Shown: positions 39,294 through 48,519, numbered from the stretch's first letter. The stretch: 64,000 nucleotides of DNA from Candidatus Altimarinota bacterium (GCA_021734785.1 JAIPIF010000003.1:1-64000), one strand, 5' to 3'. Notes: generated by a model not told the origin, from the letters alone. Made by a program: numbers and translations.

Positions 39294-40451
39294 ATGAAAA
39301 TAAAAACACTGGCGCCGGAACAGGTAAAAAATAAAGTCGTCCTCGTGCGCGTGGACTTCAATGTGCCCATAAAAAATGGCGTCGTCCAGGACAGCACCCG
39401 AATTCTTGAAGCGCTGCCGACGATCAAGTTTCTGCTAAAAAATGGAGCAAAACGAGTCCACCTGCTCGCACATCTGGGACGTCCCAAGGGCGAAGCAAAG
39501 CCGGAGTTTTCGCTCCGTCCCGTGGCAGCCAAACTGGAAGAACTGCTCAAAAAACTCGTTGAGTTTCGTCCGGACTTCACCGCCGGAAATGGTGAGGTCC
39601 AGCTGCACGAAAATGTCCGATTTGATCCCCGCGAGAAAAAAAACGATCCAGCGTTTGCTCAGGAAATTTTGGAAAATACAGGAGCGGAAGTGTTTGTGAA
39701 TGACGGATTTGGTGTCTCGCACCGCGCGCATGCATCGGTGGTCGGATTTGCAAAAAAAGTTCCGTGCCTGGCGGGCAAGCTCGTCCAAAAAGAAATCGAG
39801 GCTCTCTCGCCTTTTCGCAGTGATCAGAAAATGCCCGGGCTCAGCATCCTGGCTGGCGGCGTCAAAATGGAAACGAAAGTCGCCGTCCTGCGGCATTTCG
39901 CGACCACGGCGGAAAATATCCTCCTCGGCGGCGCGCTGGGGACCACGTTCCTCGCAGCGCAGGGATTTGATGTGGGCGAGAGCTTGTATGAACCCGAACA
40001 GTTTGAGACCGCGCGGGAGATTTTGGAAATTGCGAAAAAAAATCAGACCGCCATCCATCTCCCCGTCGATGTCGAGTGTGCGGATGATCCTGATGGCGAG
40101 TCCGTGTACGTTCCCATTGAAGACGTCACGGGCAGCATGAAAATTTTTGACATCGGCCCCCGGACGATCGCGAGCTTCCGGGAAGTGCTGACCCATTCAC
40201 AAACCGTCATCTGGAACGGCCCGATGGGATTTTTTGAAAAACAGCCCTTTGACAACGGCACCACCGATCTGGCACGCACGCTGACAAAACTTTCAGACGT
40301 GCAAACCATCCTCGGCGGCGGTGACACGATTTCGGCGATTGCGCATGCCAATGTCCCCGCAGCAGCCTTCACGCACATTTCCACCGGCGGCGGCGCGATG
40401 CTGGAGTTTCTCGAGGGAAAAGCCTTGCCGGGGATCGAGGTTTTGAAATAG
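39294..40451 (+). CDS. pgk: phosphoglycerate kinase
   Basis: 385 aa from ATG at 39294 (an ATG at 39285 is also possible). Motifs: LVRVDFNVP, HLGRPKGE, HENVRFDPRE, VFVNDGFGVSHRAHAS, IWNGPMGFFE, GGGDTISAI and the nucleotide loop HISTGGGAMLEFLEGK. It makes ATP from 1,3-bisphosphoglycerate in glycolysis. The minus-strand small ORF region overlaps its 3' flank but not its coding sequence, except by open-frame extension. Confidence 0.97.
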   Translation: MKIKTLAPEQVKNKVVLVRVDFNVPIKNGVVQDSTRILEALPTIKFLLKNGAKRVHLLAHLGRPKGEAKPEFSLRPVAAKLEELLKKLVEFRPDFTAGNGEVQLHENVRFDPREKKNDPAFAQEILENTGAEVFVNDGFGVSHRAHASVVGFAKKVPCLAGKLVQKEIEALSPFRSDQKMPGLSILAGGVKMETKVAVLRHFATTAENILLGGALGTTFLAAQGFDVGESLYEPEQFETAREILEIAKKNQTAIHLPVDVECADDPDGESVYVPIEDVTGSMKIFDIGPRTIASFREVLTHSQTVIWNGPMGFFEKQPFDNGTTDLARTLTKLSDVQTILGGGDTISAIAHANVPAAAFTHISTGGGAMLEFLEGKALPGIEVLK

Positions 40452-40480
40452 AAAAAGAACCCCTGCCAAGCAAGGGTTCT
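40450..40480 (-). terminator. terminator for the minus-strand small ORF
   Basis: AGAACCC and GGGTTCT arms; on the minus strand followed by TTTTTC. It lies inside the still-open reading frame of the small membrane protein. Confidence 0.6.
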
Positions 40481-40684
40481 GGTTGAACCGGAAGACTCTT
40501 TTTTGTTCTCTATCACCATCCCATAGATTCCCATTCCCAAGAACAGGCATCCCATGAGGAACAGAAAAAGACCTGTTCCACCGTAATATTTTTTGGGAGC
40601 TCTCAAGAAAAGAATAATTATCCACAAACCTAGCACAAAAAGAATTACTCCAAAAAGTACAAGTAATACAAGAATAAACATCAT
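40451..40684 (-). CDS. small two-helix membrane protein with no stop codon before its terminator
   Basis: ATG at 40684 (a second at 40681) with perfect Shine-Dalgarno AGGAGG six nt upstream. The first ~60 residues form two strong membrane helices (about 2-27 and 38-57). The frame stays open past the hairpin terminator at 40450-40480 and runs antisense into pgk until 40043. Either the mRNA ends without a stop codon, as in E. coli arfA, or a small sequence change removed the stop. The 3' coordinate given is the terminator, not a stop. Confidence 0.5.
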
Positions 40685-40724
40685 ACGATACCTCCTTTTT
40701 AAAATTAATTAATTGTTTCCGGTT

Positions 40725-40804
40725 AAAAAAAGATCGTTTTTCGCGCAGCGACTTTGGGTTTGGAAAACAAACCAAAGGAACAGAACGCGAAACGATCTTT
40801 TTTT
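40725..40804. terminator. 80-nt long hairpin, likely bidirectional terminator
   Basis: AAAAAAAGATCG at one end pairs with CGATCTTTTTTT at the other, continued by CGCG/CGCG and an inner CTTTGGGTTTG/CAAACCAAAG stem. Seven T follow on both strands. It lies between pgk and hppA. Confidence 0.65.
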
Positions 40805-40851
40805 AGATCAGTCAAAGAGAAACGTCAAGAGACAATGACCACTTCTTTTAT

Positions 40852-40879
40852 TTGCGCAAAGTTTCTTTTTCCGTACAAT
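40852..40879 (+). promoter_or_regulatory. hppA promoter
   Basis: TTGCGC (40852-40857), 16 bp, TACAAT (40874-40879). Leader of about 45 nt, AT-rich, containing a copy of the dispersed CATTTGTCATT motif. Confidence 0.6.
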
Positions 40880-40932
40880 TTCTCCCGAATCATTTGTCAT
40901 TTTTCATTCTTAATTTTTAATTTCCCCATCCC

Positions 40933-42963
40933 ATGAACTACTTTCTCGTCGTGATTTTGACCAGTGTGGTCTCGCTGCTGGCAGCCCTTCTTTTTTCGGT
41001 GCTCATTCGCAGAGCTCCCATGGGCAACGCCAAAATGAAAGAAATCGCTCACTCGATTTCCGAAGGAGCCATGGCATTTTTGATGCGAGAATACCAGGTC
41101 CTTTCGATTTTTGTCCTCGTGCTGGGAATTATTTTATGGATCTTTTTGGACAATGCACTCACGCCTATAAATGAAGGCATGTACACCGCGATTAGCTTTT
41201 TGTACGGGGCGATCAGCAGTGTGCTGGCGGGATTTTTTGGGATGCGGATTGCGACGGCGGCCAATGTCCGTACCGCAGAAGCAGCTCGGACAAGCCTCGG
41301 AAAAGGACTGACCATCGCCTTTCGATCGGGGTCTGTCATGGGACTCTCCGTGGTGGGACTGGGACTGCTGGGGCTGACGATTTTGCTGGTGATTTTCACC
41401 CAAATGGGACTGGAGACGCCTGTCATGCTCAATGTCATCACCGGATTTGCGTTGGGAGCGAGCTCGATTGCGCTCTTTGCGCGTGTGGGGGGCGGGATCT
41501 ATACCAAAGCCGCAGACGTGGGCGCTGACCTGGTGGGAAAAGTCGAAGCAGGAATCCCCGAAGACGACCCTCGAAATCCTGCCACAATCGCAGACAACGT
41601 CGGAGACAATGTCGGTGATGTCGCGGGGATGGGAGCGGATCTCTTTGAAAGCTACATCGGCTCACTTGTTTCGGCAATGGTCCTCGGATTTGTGGCATTC
41701 GGTCTTGCGGGAATCTACTTCCCCATCGCCCTGGCGGGTGCGGGGATCCTCTGCTCTATTTTGGGCACGTTTTTTGTGCGTGTGGGCAAGAATGAAAATA
41801 TTGGAGCTGCTCTCCACAACGGCCTCTGGATTGCTTCGATTCTCGTGGTAATCGCCGGGTTCTTTTTGGCAAAATTCTTCCTCGGGTCCGCTGGAAAAGA
41901 TGTCTTCATTGCCATGGTCGCAGGACTCGCTGTGGGCGTGGCGATCGGAAAAATTACCGAATACTTTACCTCGGATCATTTCTCTCCTGTAAAAAAGGTG
42001 TCGACTGCCTCTGAGACCGGGTCAGCGACAAATATTATTGAAGGCCTGGCGCTGGGGTACCGATCGACTGCTTTGCCGGTAATTTTGATCTGTGTGGCAA
42101 TTTTTATCGCCTACCATTTCGCGGGGCTGTACGGGATCGCTGTAGCAGCGGTGGGGATGTTGTCAACGCTTGGAATTTCCCTCGCCGTGGACGCGTACGG
42201 TCCTGTGGCAGATAACGCCGGGGGGATCGCAGAGATGGCGGAGCTGGGCAAAGATGTCCGCGCCAAAACCGATGCGCTCGACAGCGCCGGAAATACCACG
42301 GCGGCAATTGGAAAAGGATTTGCCATCGGCTCAGCAGCGCTGACCGCGCTGGCACTCTTTGCTTCCTATTCTGTGGCGGCCGGACTCCAGATGATCGACA
42401 TCATGGATCCACGCGTGATCATCGGTCTCTTCATCGGCGGCCTCTTGCCCTTCCTCTTCTCCGCCATGACGATGTCGGCGGTGGGACGGGCGGCATTTGA
42501 CATGATCGAGGAAGTCCGACGACAGTTCAAAGAAATCAAAGGCCTGATGGAAGGCAAGGCCAAAGGCGACACCAAACGCTGTGTCGATATTTCGACCAAA
42601 GCCGCCATCCGGGAGATGATTGCTCCAGGACTGATGGCAGTCATTGTTCCGGTTTTTATGGGTCTGCTGCTGGGAAGCGCCGCCCTCGGCGGACTGCTCG
42701 CTGGAGCACTTGTTTCGGGCGTGATGATGGCGATCTCCATGGCAAACTCTGGGGGTGCTTGGGACAACGCCAAAAAATACATCGAAAGTGGACAGCACGG
42801 AGGCAAAGGATCTGACGCACACAAAGCCGCCGTGACGGGCGACACTGTCGGTGATCCGTTCAAAGACACCTCCGGCCCCTCAATCAACATTCTGATCAAA
42901 CTGATGACCGTGGTCTCCCTGATCTTCGCGGGGCTCTTCACGGCCACTGGCTGGCTGGGATAA
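40933..42963 (+). CDS. hppA: membrane-bound proton/sodium-translocating pyrophosphatase
   Basis: 676 aa, about 15-16 membrane helices. Catalytic region [54 protein letters not shown], and the C-terminal acidic/Lys motif [10 protein letters not shown] plus [15 protein letters not shown]. It pumps H+ or Na+ using PPi hydrolysis. At the potassium-determinant site the sequence is [10 protein letters not shown], the K+-dependent form (Ala in place of Lys). Terminator at 43023-43054 follows. With the lone ATPase B subunit, it points to ion-gradient energetics. Confidence 0.97.
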   Translation: MNYFLVVILTSVVSLLAALLFSVLIRRAPMGNAKMKEIAHSISEGAMAFLMREYQVLSIFVLVLGIILWIFLDNALTPINEGMYTAISFLYGAISSVLAGFFGMRIATAANVRTAEAARTSLGKGLTIAFRSGSVMGLSVVGLGLLGLTILLVIFTQMGLETPVMLNVITGFALGASSIALFARVGGGIYTKAADVGADLVGKVEAGIPEDDPRNPATIADNVGDNVGDVAGMGADLFESYIGSLVSAMVLGFVAFGLAGIYFPIALAGAGILCSILGTFFVRVGKNENIGAALHNGLWIASILVVIAGFFLAKFFLGSAGKDVFIAMVAGLAVGVAIGKITEYFTSDHFSPVKKVSTASETGSATNIIEGLALGYRSTALPVILICVAIFIAYHFAGLYGIAVAAVGMLSTLGISLAVDAYGPVADNAGGIAEMAELGKDVRAKTDALDSAGNTTAAIGKGFAIGSAALTALALFASYSVAAGLQMIDIMDPRVIIGLFIGGLLPFLFSAMTMSAVGRAAFDMIEEVRRQFKEIKGLMEGKAKGDTKRCVDISTKAAIREMIAPGLMAVIVPVFMGLLLGSAALGGLLAGALVSGVMMAISMANSGGAWDNAKKYIESGQHGGKGSDAHKAAVTGDTVGDPFKDTSGPSINILIKLMTVVSLIFAGLFTATGWLG

Positions 42964-43022
42964 AAAAACACCCTCTCCTTCTCTTCCTCTCCCTCAGGGA
43001 GAGGACTGTGGTGAGGGAAGAG

Positions 43023-43054
43023 AAAAAAGCCCTGCATCGCTGCGGGGCTTTTTT
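43023..43054. terminator. bidirectional terminator between hppA and the convergent gene
   Basis: AAAAAAGCCCTGC-ATCGCT-GCGGGGCTTTTTT: 7-bp stem with one GU, T6 on both strands. A CTCTCCCT/AGGGAGAG palindrome lies just before it. Confidence 0.85.
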
Positions 43055-43068
43055 GGAAGCAATCTGTT

Positions 43069-43320
43069 TTATTTTCCCTTTCCCTCTTCATCCCAAACAA
43101 TCGAAAAACCTTTTCCTGGAACAATGAATTTTCGTCGTTCAAGAGGAATTGACCCTCCCACCTCAGCAGAATCTACAATTTCTTGGATTTCCTTTCGGGT
43201 TAAAAAAGAAAAGTGTTTTACCTGTCCGTCAGACAATTGGAGTGTCAGGGACTGCCTCCCCTTTTTCAGCACGGTTGCTGGTTCAAAAAACGTAGCGGAT
43301 TCTTTTGATTCTTTTTTCAT
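43069..43320 (-). CDS. hypothetical protein
   Basis: 83 aa from ATG at 43320, favoured over an in-frame TTG upstream because the promoter at 43334-43362 sits between them. Charged, probably beta-rich, with GRQSLTLQLSDGQ and KGFSIVWDEEG. No family recognised. Convergent with hppA and sharing its terminator. Confidence 0.6.
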   Translation of the reverse strand: MKKESKESATFFEPATVLKKGRQSLTLQLSDGQVKHFSFLTRKEIQEIVDSAEVGGSIPLERRKFIVPGKGFSIVWDEEGKGK

Positions 43321-43333
43321 GAAAAATCTGTCT

Positions 43334-43362
43334 ATTTTATACAAAAATCAGGAAAGCGTCAA
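43334..43362 (-). promoter_or_regulatory. promoter of the 83-aa gene
   Basis: Minus strand TTGACG (43362-43357), 17 bp, TAAAAT (43339-43334). Confidence 0.55.
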
Positions 43363-43425
43363 ATCCCCTCTTCTCTGTCATCTGTTCTTTTTAATTTAAA
43401 ATTGTTCTTTGTTCTTTGCCATTTA

Positions 43426-44328
43426 CTATTTCTTCTCTCCCCATCCCATCTTGTTTCGCAGCGTGCGGAAGAAGTGGTGTTCTTTCATGCGGATAAACTT
43501 GGCACGACGGTTGGCCGCCTGGATCGTGATCTCATCGGTTGTTTTCAGCGAAAAATGGAGCTGCCCATCCACCGTCAAAGAAATGGTCTCTGCTCGGGCG
43601 TCAAACTCCATGTTGAGCGCACGAGAGGCGGGCAGGACAATCGGACGATGGGTCAGTCGATGCGGAGACACCGGCGTGACCACCACACAGTCCAGTGCAT
43701 GGCTGACGATGGGGCCTCCGGCCGAAAGCGAATATGCCGTCGATCCCGTAGGCGTCGCAAAAATCAGGCCATCGGCGCGGTACGTCGAGAGATTGCGTCG
43801 GTTGACACGAACCTTGAAGTTGGTCAAACGCGCCAGTCCGCCGTGACCAAAAACCAGGTCGTTGAGCGCGTAGGCTCGGAAGATTTTTTCCTTTTCCCCA
43901 CGGACATTTTTTCGCCAAACAAACGCCTTGAGGAGCATGCGTTCATCCGTATAAAACTTTCCCTGAAAGACTTTTTTGAGTCCATTTTCTGCGGTATCGG
44001 GCTGGAGTTCTGAAAGAAACCCAAGCGTGCCAAAATTGATACCCAAAATATACCCATCTTTTCGCTGAAGCGTTCGGATCATCTTGAGGATCGTGCCGTC
44101 TCCACCGATCCCAATTTTGAGATCATACGGGGCATCATCATTGATCAGTGAGATTTTGTTTTTGAGCAGAGACAGTGTCCGTACATCTCCATTGACTCGC
44201 TTGACGCCTCTTTCTTTGAGAAACACCAGCAGCCACTCCAAAAACGCCGCTTCCTCCTTTTCTTTACTGGGTTTGTTGTGCGTGTAAATCGCGACGGCCT
44301 TGATTTGGGGTTTTTGCGCACGGATCAT
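43426..44328 (-). CDS. nadK: NAD kinase
   Basis: 300 aa from ATG at 44328; the -10 TACAAT (44343-44338) ends 9 nt before it. Motifs: IGGDGTIL (diacylglycerol-kinase-type GGDG), NFGTLGFLSE, and DGLIFATPTGSTAYSLSAGGPIV. Phosphorylates NAD to NADP, the reductant needed by Dxr and other biosynthetic steps. Ends close to the 83-aa gene upstream region; no operon partner. Confidence 0.96.
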   Translation of the reverse strand: MIRAQKPQIKAVAIYTHNKPSKEKEEAAFLEWLLVFLKERGVKRVNGDVRTLSLLKNKISLINDDAPYDLKIGIGGDGTILKMIRTLQRKDGYILGINFGTLGFLSELQPDTAENGLKKVFQGKFYTDERMLLKAFVWRKNVRGEKEKIFRAYALNDLVFGHGGLARLTNFKVRVNRRNLSTYRADGLIFATPTGSTAYSLSAGGPIVSHALDCVVVTPVSPHRLTHRPIVLPASRALNMEFDARAETISLTVDGQLHFSLKTTDEITIQAANRRAKFIRMKEHHFFRTLRNKMGWGEKK

Positions 44329-44337
44329 GGCAGTGTC

Positions 44338-44343
44338 ATTGTA
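44338..44343 (-). promoter_or_regulatory. nadK -10 element
   Basis: TACAAT, 9 nt before the ATG at 44328; no clear -35 box. Confidence 0.45.
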
Positions 44344-44366
44344 CTGGAAATTCAGGCAAAAGTCTA

Positions 44367-44984
44367 TCAAATTTTGGGGAGCAGCGCCTGTCCAATGCGG
44401 ACAACCTCAATGCCGTTTTTCAAAGCCAATTCAAAATCCCGTGAGGTTCCCGCTGAGATTTTCCCCTCGGGAATCCCGGTGTTTCGCAACGACACCAGTT
44501 GTTGAAATTCCTGTTCTTTTTCGGCGACAGAAACCGCTCCCGCCCCCATCGCGGAGAGACCGAGCACCTCCAACCCCAGCGAGCGAACTTCTCTGAGAAA
44601 TTCCGGAAACTCCTCTGGGGACACGCCCCCTTTCTGCGGTTCGCGAGAGATATTGACCTGGAGAAATACAGAGGGCGGATTTTTTTGCGCGGCAAATTTC
44701 TCGGCGTGCGATATGTTTTCCAGCGAATGCACCACCGAGCAGTGTGCTGCAATGTCGGGGATTTTTCGGGACTGGATCCGCCCGATGAAGTGCACCGACG
44801 CTCGGGGGAGTTTTTTCTCTCGCAAAACTTCCGCGCGATTTTCCCCCAACGCCCAAAATGCCGGGCTTTTTTGAAGCAGCGACAAAAGCTGCTGCGTCGT
44901 TTCGGCATCAAAATACTTGGTCACCGCCACTACCCGCGCCCCCGCGCGCTCGACTTTTTCCAGGATTTCTGGCACGATCTGCAT
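44367..44984 (-). CDS. yggS: pyridoxal-phosphate homeostasis protein (YggS family)
   Basis: 205 aa from ATG at 44984. PLP-binding lysine in VVAVTKYFD (about 20-28), then LGENRAEVL, HFIGRIQSRK, SLENISHAEKF and VNISREPQKGG; SAMGAG and GTSRDFELALKNGIEVVRIG at the end. A single-domain alanine-racemase-fold protein that buffers PLP. It lacks the first ~20 residues of longer members. The -10 TACAAT ends exactly 6 nt before the ATG, so the mRNA is expected to be leaderless. Confidence 0.93.
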   Translation of the reverse strand: MQIVPEILEKVERAGARVVAVTKYFDAETTQQLLSLLQKSPAFWALGENRAEVLREKKLPRASVHFIGRIQSRKIPDIAAHCSVVHSLENISHAEKFAAQKNPPSVFLQVNISREPQKGGVSPEEFPEFLREVRSLGLEVLGLSAMGAGAVSVAEKEQEFQQLVSLRNTGIPEGKISAGTSRDFELALKNGIEVVRIGQALLPKI

Positions 44985-44990
44985 ACACTG

Positions 44991-44998
44991 ATTGTACT
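44991..44998. promoter_or_regulatory. shared -10 region of divergent yggS and fmt
   Basis: The 8 bp read AGTACAAT on one strand and ATTGTACT on the other. TACAAT serves yggS (6 nt to ATG); TGTACT serves fmt (8 nt to ATG). Both transcripts would be leaderless. Confidence 0.5.
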
Positions 44999-45006
44999 GT
45001 TTGCAT

Positions 45007-45894
45007 ATGAAAAAACGAGTTCTTTTCTGTGGCACCCCCCACATTGCCGTCCCCGCTCTGGAGGCACTGAGCCACATCGAAACGGTGGAAATCATCGGCG
45101 TCGTGACGCCCCCCGACAAGCCGATTGGTCGCAAACAGATCCGAACGCCCTGTCCGGTCAAACAAGCAGCCACGGCAAAAAACCTGCCGATTTTTGAAGT
45201 ACAGCGAAAAGCCGATCTCCCGCCAATTTTTCGGGAGCTCAAACCGGATCTCGTGCTCGTGATTGCGTTTGGCATTTTATTTCCCGGAGACATTCTCGAT
45301 CTGCCAAACCTTGGGACGCTCAATGTCCACTTTTCTCTGTTGCCCAAGTGGAGAGGCGCCAGTCCGGTTCAGGCATCCATTTTGGCCGGAGAAAAAGAGT
45401 CTGGCATTACTTTCCAAAAAATGGTCCCCGCCCTGGATGCTGGAGACATCCTCTGGCAGAAGTCTTTTTCCACTGCCGGCAAACGAACGTCTGCGGTCTG
45501 GGAATTTTTTGCCACAGAAACCGCCCGAGCCCTGCCGGACTTTTTGAAAAAATTGTTTGCTGGAGAAATCATCCCTCGTTCGCAAAAGGAAGATGCTGTG
45601 ACCCTGTGCGGCAAAATCGAAAAAGCAGATGGTGAAGTCTTTTTGATGCAAGAAACGGCCGAAGAAATTGAGCGAAAATTTCGAGCCTTTGATGTCTGGC
45701 CAGGGATTTTTACCGAAACACAGATTGGACGAGTCAAACTCCTCGACGTATCACTGAAGCAGTCTGTCGAGGCACTCCCCCTCCAGTGCAAATCGGGAAC
45801 ACTGTACGTCAAAACGCTCCAGCCCGAGGGACGGACTCCGATGGCAGGAAAAGCATTTCAGCGGGGCTATCCGGATGTTTTTTCCGAGCGCTGA
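45007..45894 (+). CDS. fmt: methionyl-tRNA formyltransferase
   Basis: 295 aa from ATG at 45007. N-terminal formyltransferase fold: VLFCGTPHIAVPALEAL, VVTPPDKPIGRKQ, NVHFSLLPKWRGASPVQ with the catalytic Asn and His, and ALDAGDILWQ with the catalytic Asp. Reduced OB-fold C-terminal domain. It formylates Met-tRNA(fMet) for initiation. Its 3' end overlaps the convergent membrane-protein gene by 28 nt. Confidence 0.95.
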   Translation: MKKRVLFCGTPHIAVPALEALSHIETVEIIGVVTPPDKPIGRKQIRTPCPVKQAATAKNLPIFEVQRKADLPPIFRELKPDLVLVIAFGILFPGDILDLPNLGTLNVHFSLLPKWRGASPVQASILAGEKESGITFQKMVPALDAGDILWQKSFSTAGKRTSAVWEFFATETARALPDFLKKLFAGEIIPRSQKEDAVTLCGKIEKADGEVFLMQETAEEIERKFRAFDVWPGIFTETQIGRVKLLDVSLKQSVEALPLQCKSGTLYVKTLQPEGRTPMAGKAFQRGYPDVFSER

Positions 45895-47075
45895 AAACGG
45901 AGTTTGGGGCTGGAAGAAAACGTTGGCGTCTGCAGCAGTGCCAGCACACAGAGCAGGAGAATTCCATTTTCACTCCCCACACTCGCCGGACTCGCTAGCC
46001 AAAAAAGAAGGCCGATGCCGGCAAAAATGCTGGCCTTTCGTTGGGGAAAAATTTTATGGGAAAAAAGCAACCCGCTGATCAAGAGTGCTCCCATCATGCC
46101 CCGCTCGACCAATGTCAGTGCCACGCCTGTCGGCGGAAACACAAAGGTTTCTGGCAACAAAATAGATTTAGAAACCCACTGCAATGCTGGAAAAAACTGC
46201 CCTTCGCCCACGCCGGTGATCCACTGACCGGACAGAAAAAATGGTGGCAAAAACGCTCGCCAAGAAAGGGAGAACAGCCCCTGCGCAATCCCCCATCCGA
46301 TCAAGACTGCTAGAAAAAAAAGCGGGATCCACAGCGGATGATCTTTTTGCTGTCCTCGAGCTTTGGGGGCAAAAAAGAGACGACGTCCCAAAAATAAACA
46401 GAGAAAAGCCGCCGCCACAAAAAGCCCTTCTCCGCTCTCTGCAATAATCCAGAGATACACCAGCTGCTCTGGAATGCGCCACCATCGCTGCTGTGGAACG
46501 AAGGTCAGCAGTAATGCCCAGAGTGCGCCCACCGCCAAGACAGCCGAAGAAATCGGCGTGGTCAAAAACAGAAACGCATTTTCTCCCAGCAAAGGACCGT
46601 TTGCAAACCAAAGCGTTGTCGTGCCCGGGAGAATTTTGGCAAACAGCATCCCGAGGACCAAACTGCCAAACAGCAGCGCTCGCGTCCAGGTTTTTTGGAG
46701 AAAAAAAGTCGTCCCAAAACTCGATGCCAAAATGCCGGTGACCCAAAGGACGAGAAAAAGAATTGATTTTTCTGGATTCCACGAAAAGAGTGCCGCCACA
46801 ACGGAAAGCAACAACCATCCCAGCCAATACACCCGTTGAAATGTCGTTATCGGCGACTGCGCTCGTGCCAAAAATTGTCCAAAAAAGATCAGCAAAATCC
46901 CCACACCACAGATCGGGAAAATCACTCGCAAAGGCGGCAAAAAGAACCCCAGCTGCGTCGGATCACCTCCCAGAGGCACTCCCAGCGGCCACCAAAAGGT
47001 TACTAAAAAAATGCCGATCCCCACCCACGACAAGATTTTTCCGAGAGCCACCGTCTCTTCATTCTTCCACTGCAT
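45867..47075 (-). CDS. polytopic membrane protein, O-antigen-ligase-like
   Basis: 402 aa from ATG at 47075. Ten to twelve predicted membrane helices, rich in Phe, Trp and Leu. The segment ITGVGEGQFFPALQ followed by TGVALTLVERGMMGALLISG resembles the GxGxGxF and glutamate-Gly motifs near the C-terminus of WaaL/Wzy-type ligases, which attach polymers to a lipid carrier or cell-wall anchor. The match is short, so the function is tentative. Overlaps the end of the upstream solute-binding gene by 17 nt and fmt at the other end. Confidence 0.6.
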   Translation of the reverse strand: MQWKNEETVALGKILSWVGIGIFLVTFWWPLGVPLGGDPTQLGFFLPPLRVIFPICGVGILLIFFGQFLARAQSPITTFQRVYWLGWLLLSVVAALFSWNPEKSILFLVLWVTGILASSFGTTFFLQKTWTRALLFGSLVLGMLFAKILPGTTTLWFANGPLLGENAFLFLTTPISSAVLAVGALWALLLTFVPQQRWWRIPEQLVYLWIIAESGEGLFVAAAFLCLFLGRRLFFAPKARGQQKDHPLWIPLFFLAVLIGWGIAQGLFSLSWRAFLPPFFLSGQWITGVGEGQFFPALQWVSKSILLPETFVFPPTGVALTLVERGMMGALLISGLLFSHKIFPQRKASIFAGIGLLFWLASPASVGSENGILLLCVLALLQTPTFSSSPKLRFQRSEKTSG

Positions 47076-48519
47076 CCGAAGCTGATGAGGAAGGGGCACG
47101 AAGTGATTGGATTTTTTTCTCACGATTCTGCTGTTTCAGCACGCGTTGTGTCAGATCGGTTTCCAGAGTACTGAGCCCTTTTTCGATCGTCGTTTTTCCG
47201 ACATTGATCTGGGTAATGAGATCGGCAAATTCCGATTCAAACTGCGCTCGATCAAGCGGAAGAAAGTTGGGTTTGGCAAATTTGGCCTGACGAACAAAAA
47301 TCCCGATGTCGGGCGCATCTGCTTGTTCGGAAATCAGATCCAGCCGGGCGGTGGGGAGCTGCGATACTTCGTGAAAACTCACGGCATTGTCTTTTTTTCC
47401 CGCAAACTTGAGAAAGGCCCAGGAGATTGCAGATTGCTGGGCGCCTCGCGGCACGGCAAAGGCCCAAACCTTTCCAATCACACTCCGAGTATGTGATTTT
47501 TCAGGATCTTCAAACTGCGGCAAAAAACCCACGCGAATATTTTCCTCGGCAATCAGCGCATTGAGATCGCCTTTCCCCATTTCCTTGGCCAGGGATTTCA
47601 TGCGATCCAAATCGCGGGTGTAGCCAAACACCATCGATGTTTCTCCTCGGAGAAAGGGAAGGAAATCTCGCCCCTCCGCGGTGGGAGCGACAATATCTTC
47701 ATTCCAAGAAAAATGCTTGTATCGTGGGTCAGCAAAGCTTGTGTAGTACCGAAGCGCTTCCTCACCCAAATTTGTTTTTTTGCCATCGGACATCACACCG
47801 GAGCTGCTCGCAAAACGCGCCGTCCCTTGTTCGGCATCAAAAAAGGTCACGCCCAGCTGCAGCATGAGATTTTCCAAAATATCTACCCCATAATTTATGT
47901 TATCTGCACGCCCCATGGCGGCTCCGGAGACGGCAAATCGATCAAGAGAATTGTCGGTTTTGGTCAGGTCGGCGGTGTCTTCTTTGAATTCGTACCAGGT
48001 GGGGGCCGGTGTATTACGATTGTTGAGTCGGTCAATGAGATGTTCTTCGTTGTAAAAAATTCCCAGCGTATCCACAGCCATCGGCATACCATAAATATTC
48101 CCGCCGGAAATCATCGACTCGGCTGCCGCGTGGACAAACGTTTTGCGAAAATTTCCCACCGAGTACGCTTCATCCTGCTCCAGGGGAACGAGTTTTTTGG
48201 TATTTTTGGCGATCCAGTCTCCCTCGGTAAAAAGAATGTCTGGGCCCAGGCCTTCGGCCATTTTTTCCAAAGCATATCGCTGGAGTTCTTCGTCGGAATC
48301 AAAGGAAATCACGTACGTCTGCAAGCCCGGTGTCCGCGAGCGCGAGACAAACTCACGGGCAAGTGCTTCTACAAACTCAGGCTCCTGCGCGGTCCAGATT
48401 TGGAGCTTGAGAATTGTGTTTTCCGGGAGCATTCCGGCCATGCCCTGATCTCGTTTTTTGCAGCCAGAAAAGCTGACAACCAGCGCGAGCAAAATGAAAA
48501 CTGTCAGAATTTTTTTCAT
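47059..48519 (-). CDS. extracellular solute-binding lipoprotein (ABC transporter family 1)
   Basis: 486 aa from ATG at 48519. Signal peptide with lipobox FSGC (Cys at about residue 20). Fold markers of family 1 binding proteins: ILFTEGDWIAKNTKKLVPLEQDEAYS, YGMPMAVDTLGIFYNEEHL, then FLRGETSMVFGY. Ligand probably a sugar or oligosaccharide, but not certain. No permease or ATPase gene is near. The ATG overlaps the upstream zinc-ribbon gene stop by 4 nt. Confidence 0.9.
   Translation of the reverse strand: MKKILTVFILLALVVSFSGCKKRDQGMAGMLPENTILKLQIWTAQEPEFVEALAREFVSRSRTPGLQTYVISFDSDEELQRYALEKMAEGLGPDILFTEGDWIAKNTKKLVPLEQDEAYSVGNFRKTFVHAAAESMISGGNIYGMPMAVDTLGIFYNEEHLIDRLNNRNTPAPTWYEFKEDTADLTKTDNSLDRFAVSGAAMGRADNINYGVDILENLMLQLGVTFFDAEQGTARFASSSGVMSDGKKTNLGEEALRYYTSFADPRYKHFSWNEDIVAPTAEGRDFLPFLRGETSMVFGYTRDLDRMKSLAKEMGKGDLNALIAEENIRVGFLPQFEDPEKSHTRSVIGKVWAFAVPRGAQQSAISWAFLKFAGKKDNAVSFHEVSQLPTARLDLISEQADAPDIGIFVRQAKFAKPNFLPLDRAQFESEFADLITQINVGKTTIEKGLSTLETDLTQRVLKQQNREKKIQSLRAPSSSASDAVEE

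Noticed and set aside
40043-40450. Continuation of the small membrane ORF antisense to pgk
   Set aside because: The sequence after the terminator is a mirror of pgk codons, not membrane-like, and is downstream of a hairpin. Only the first part is listed.
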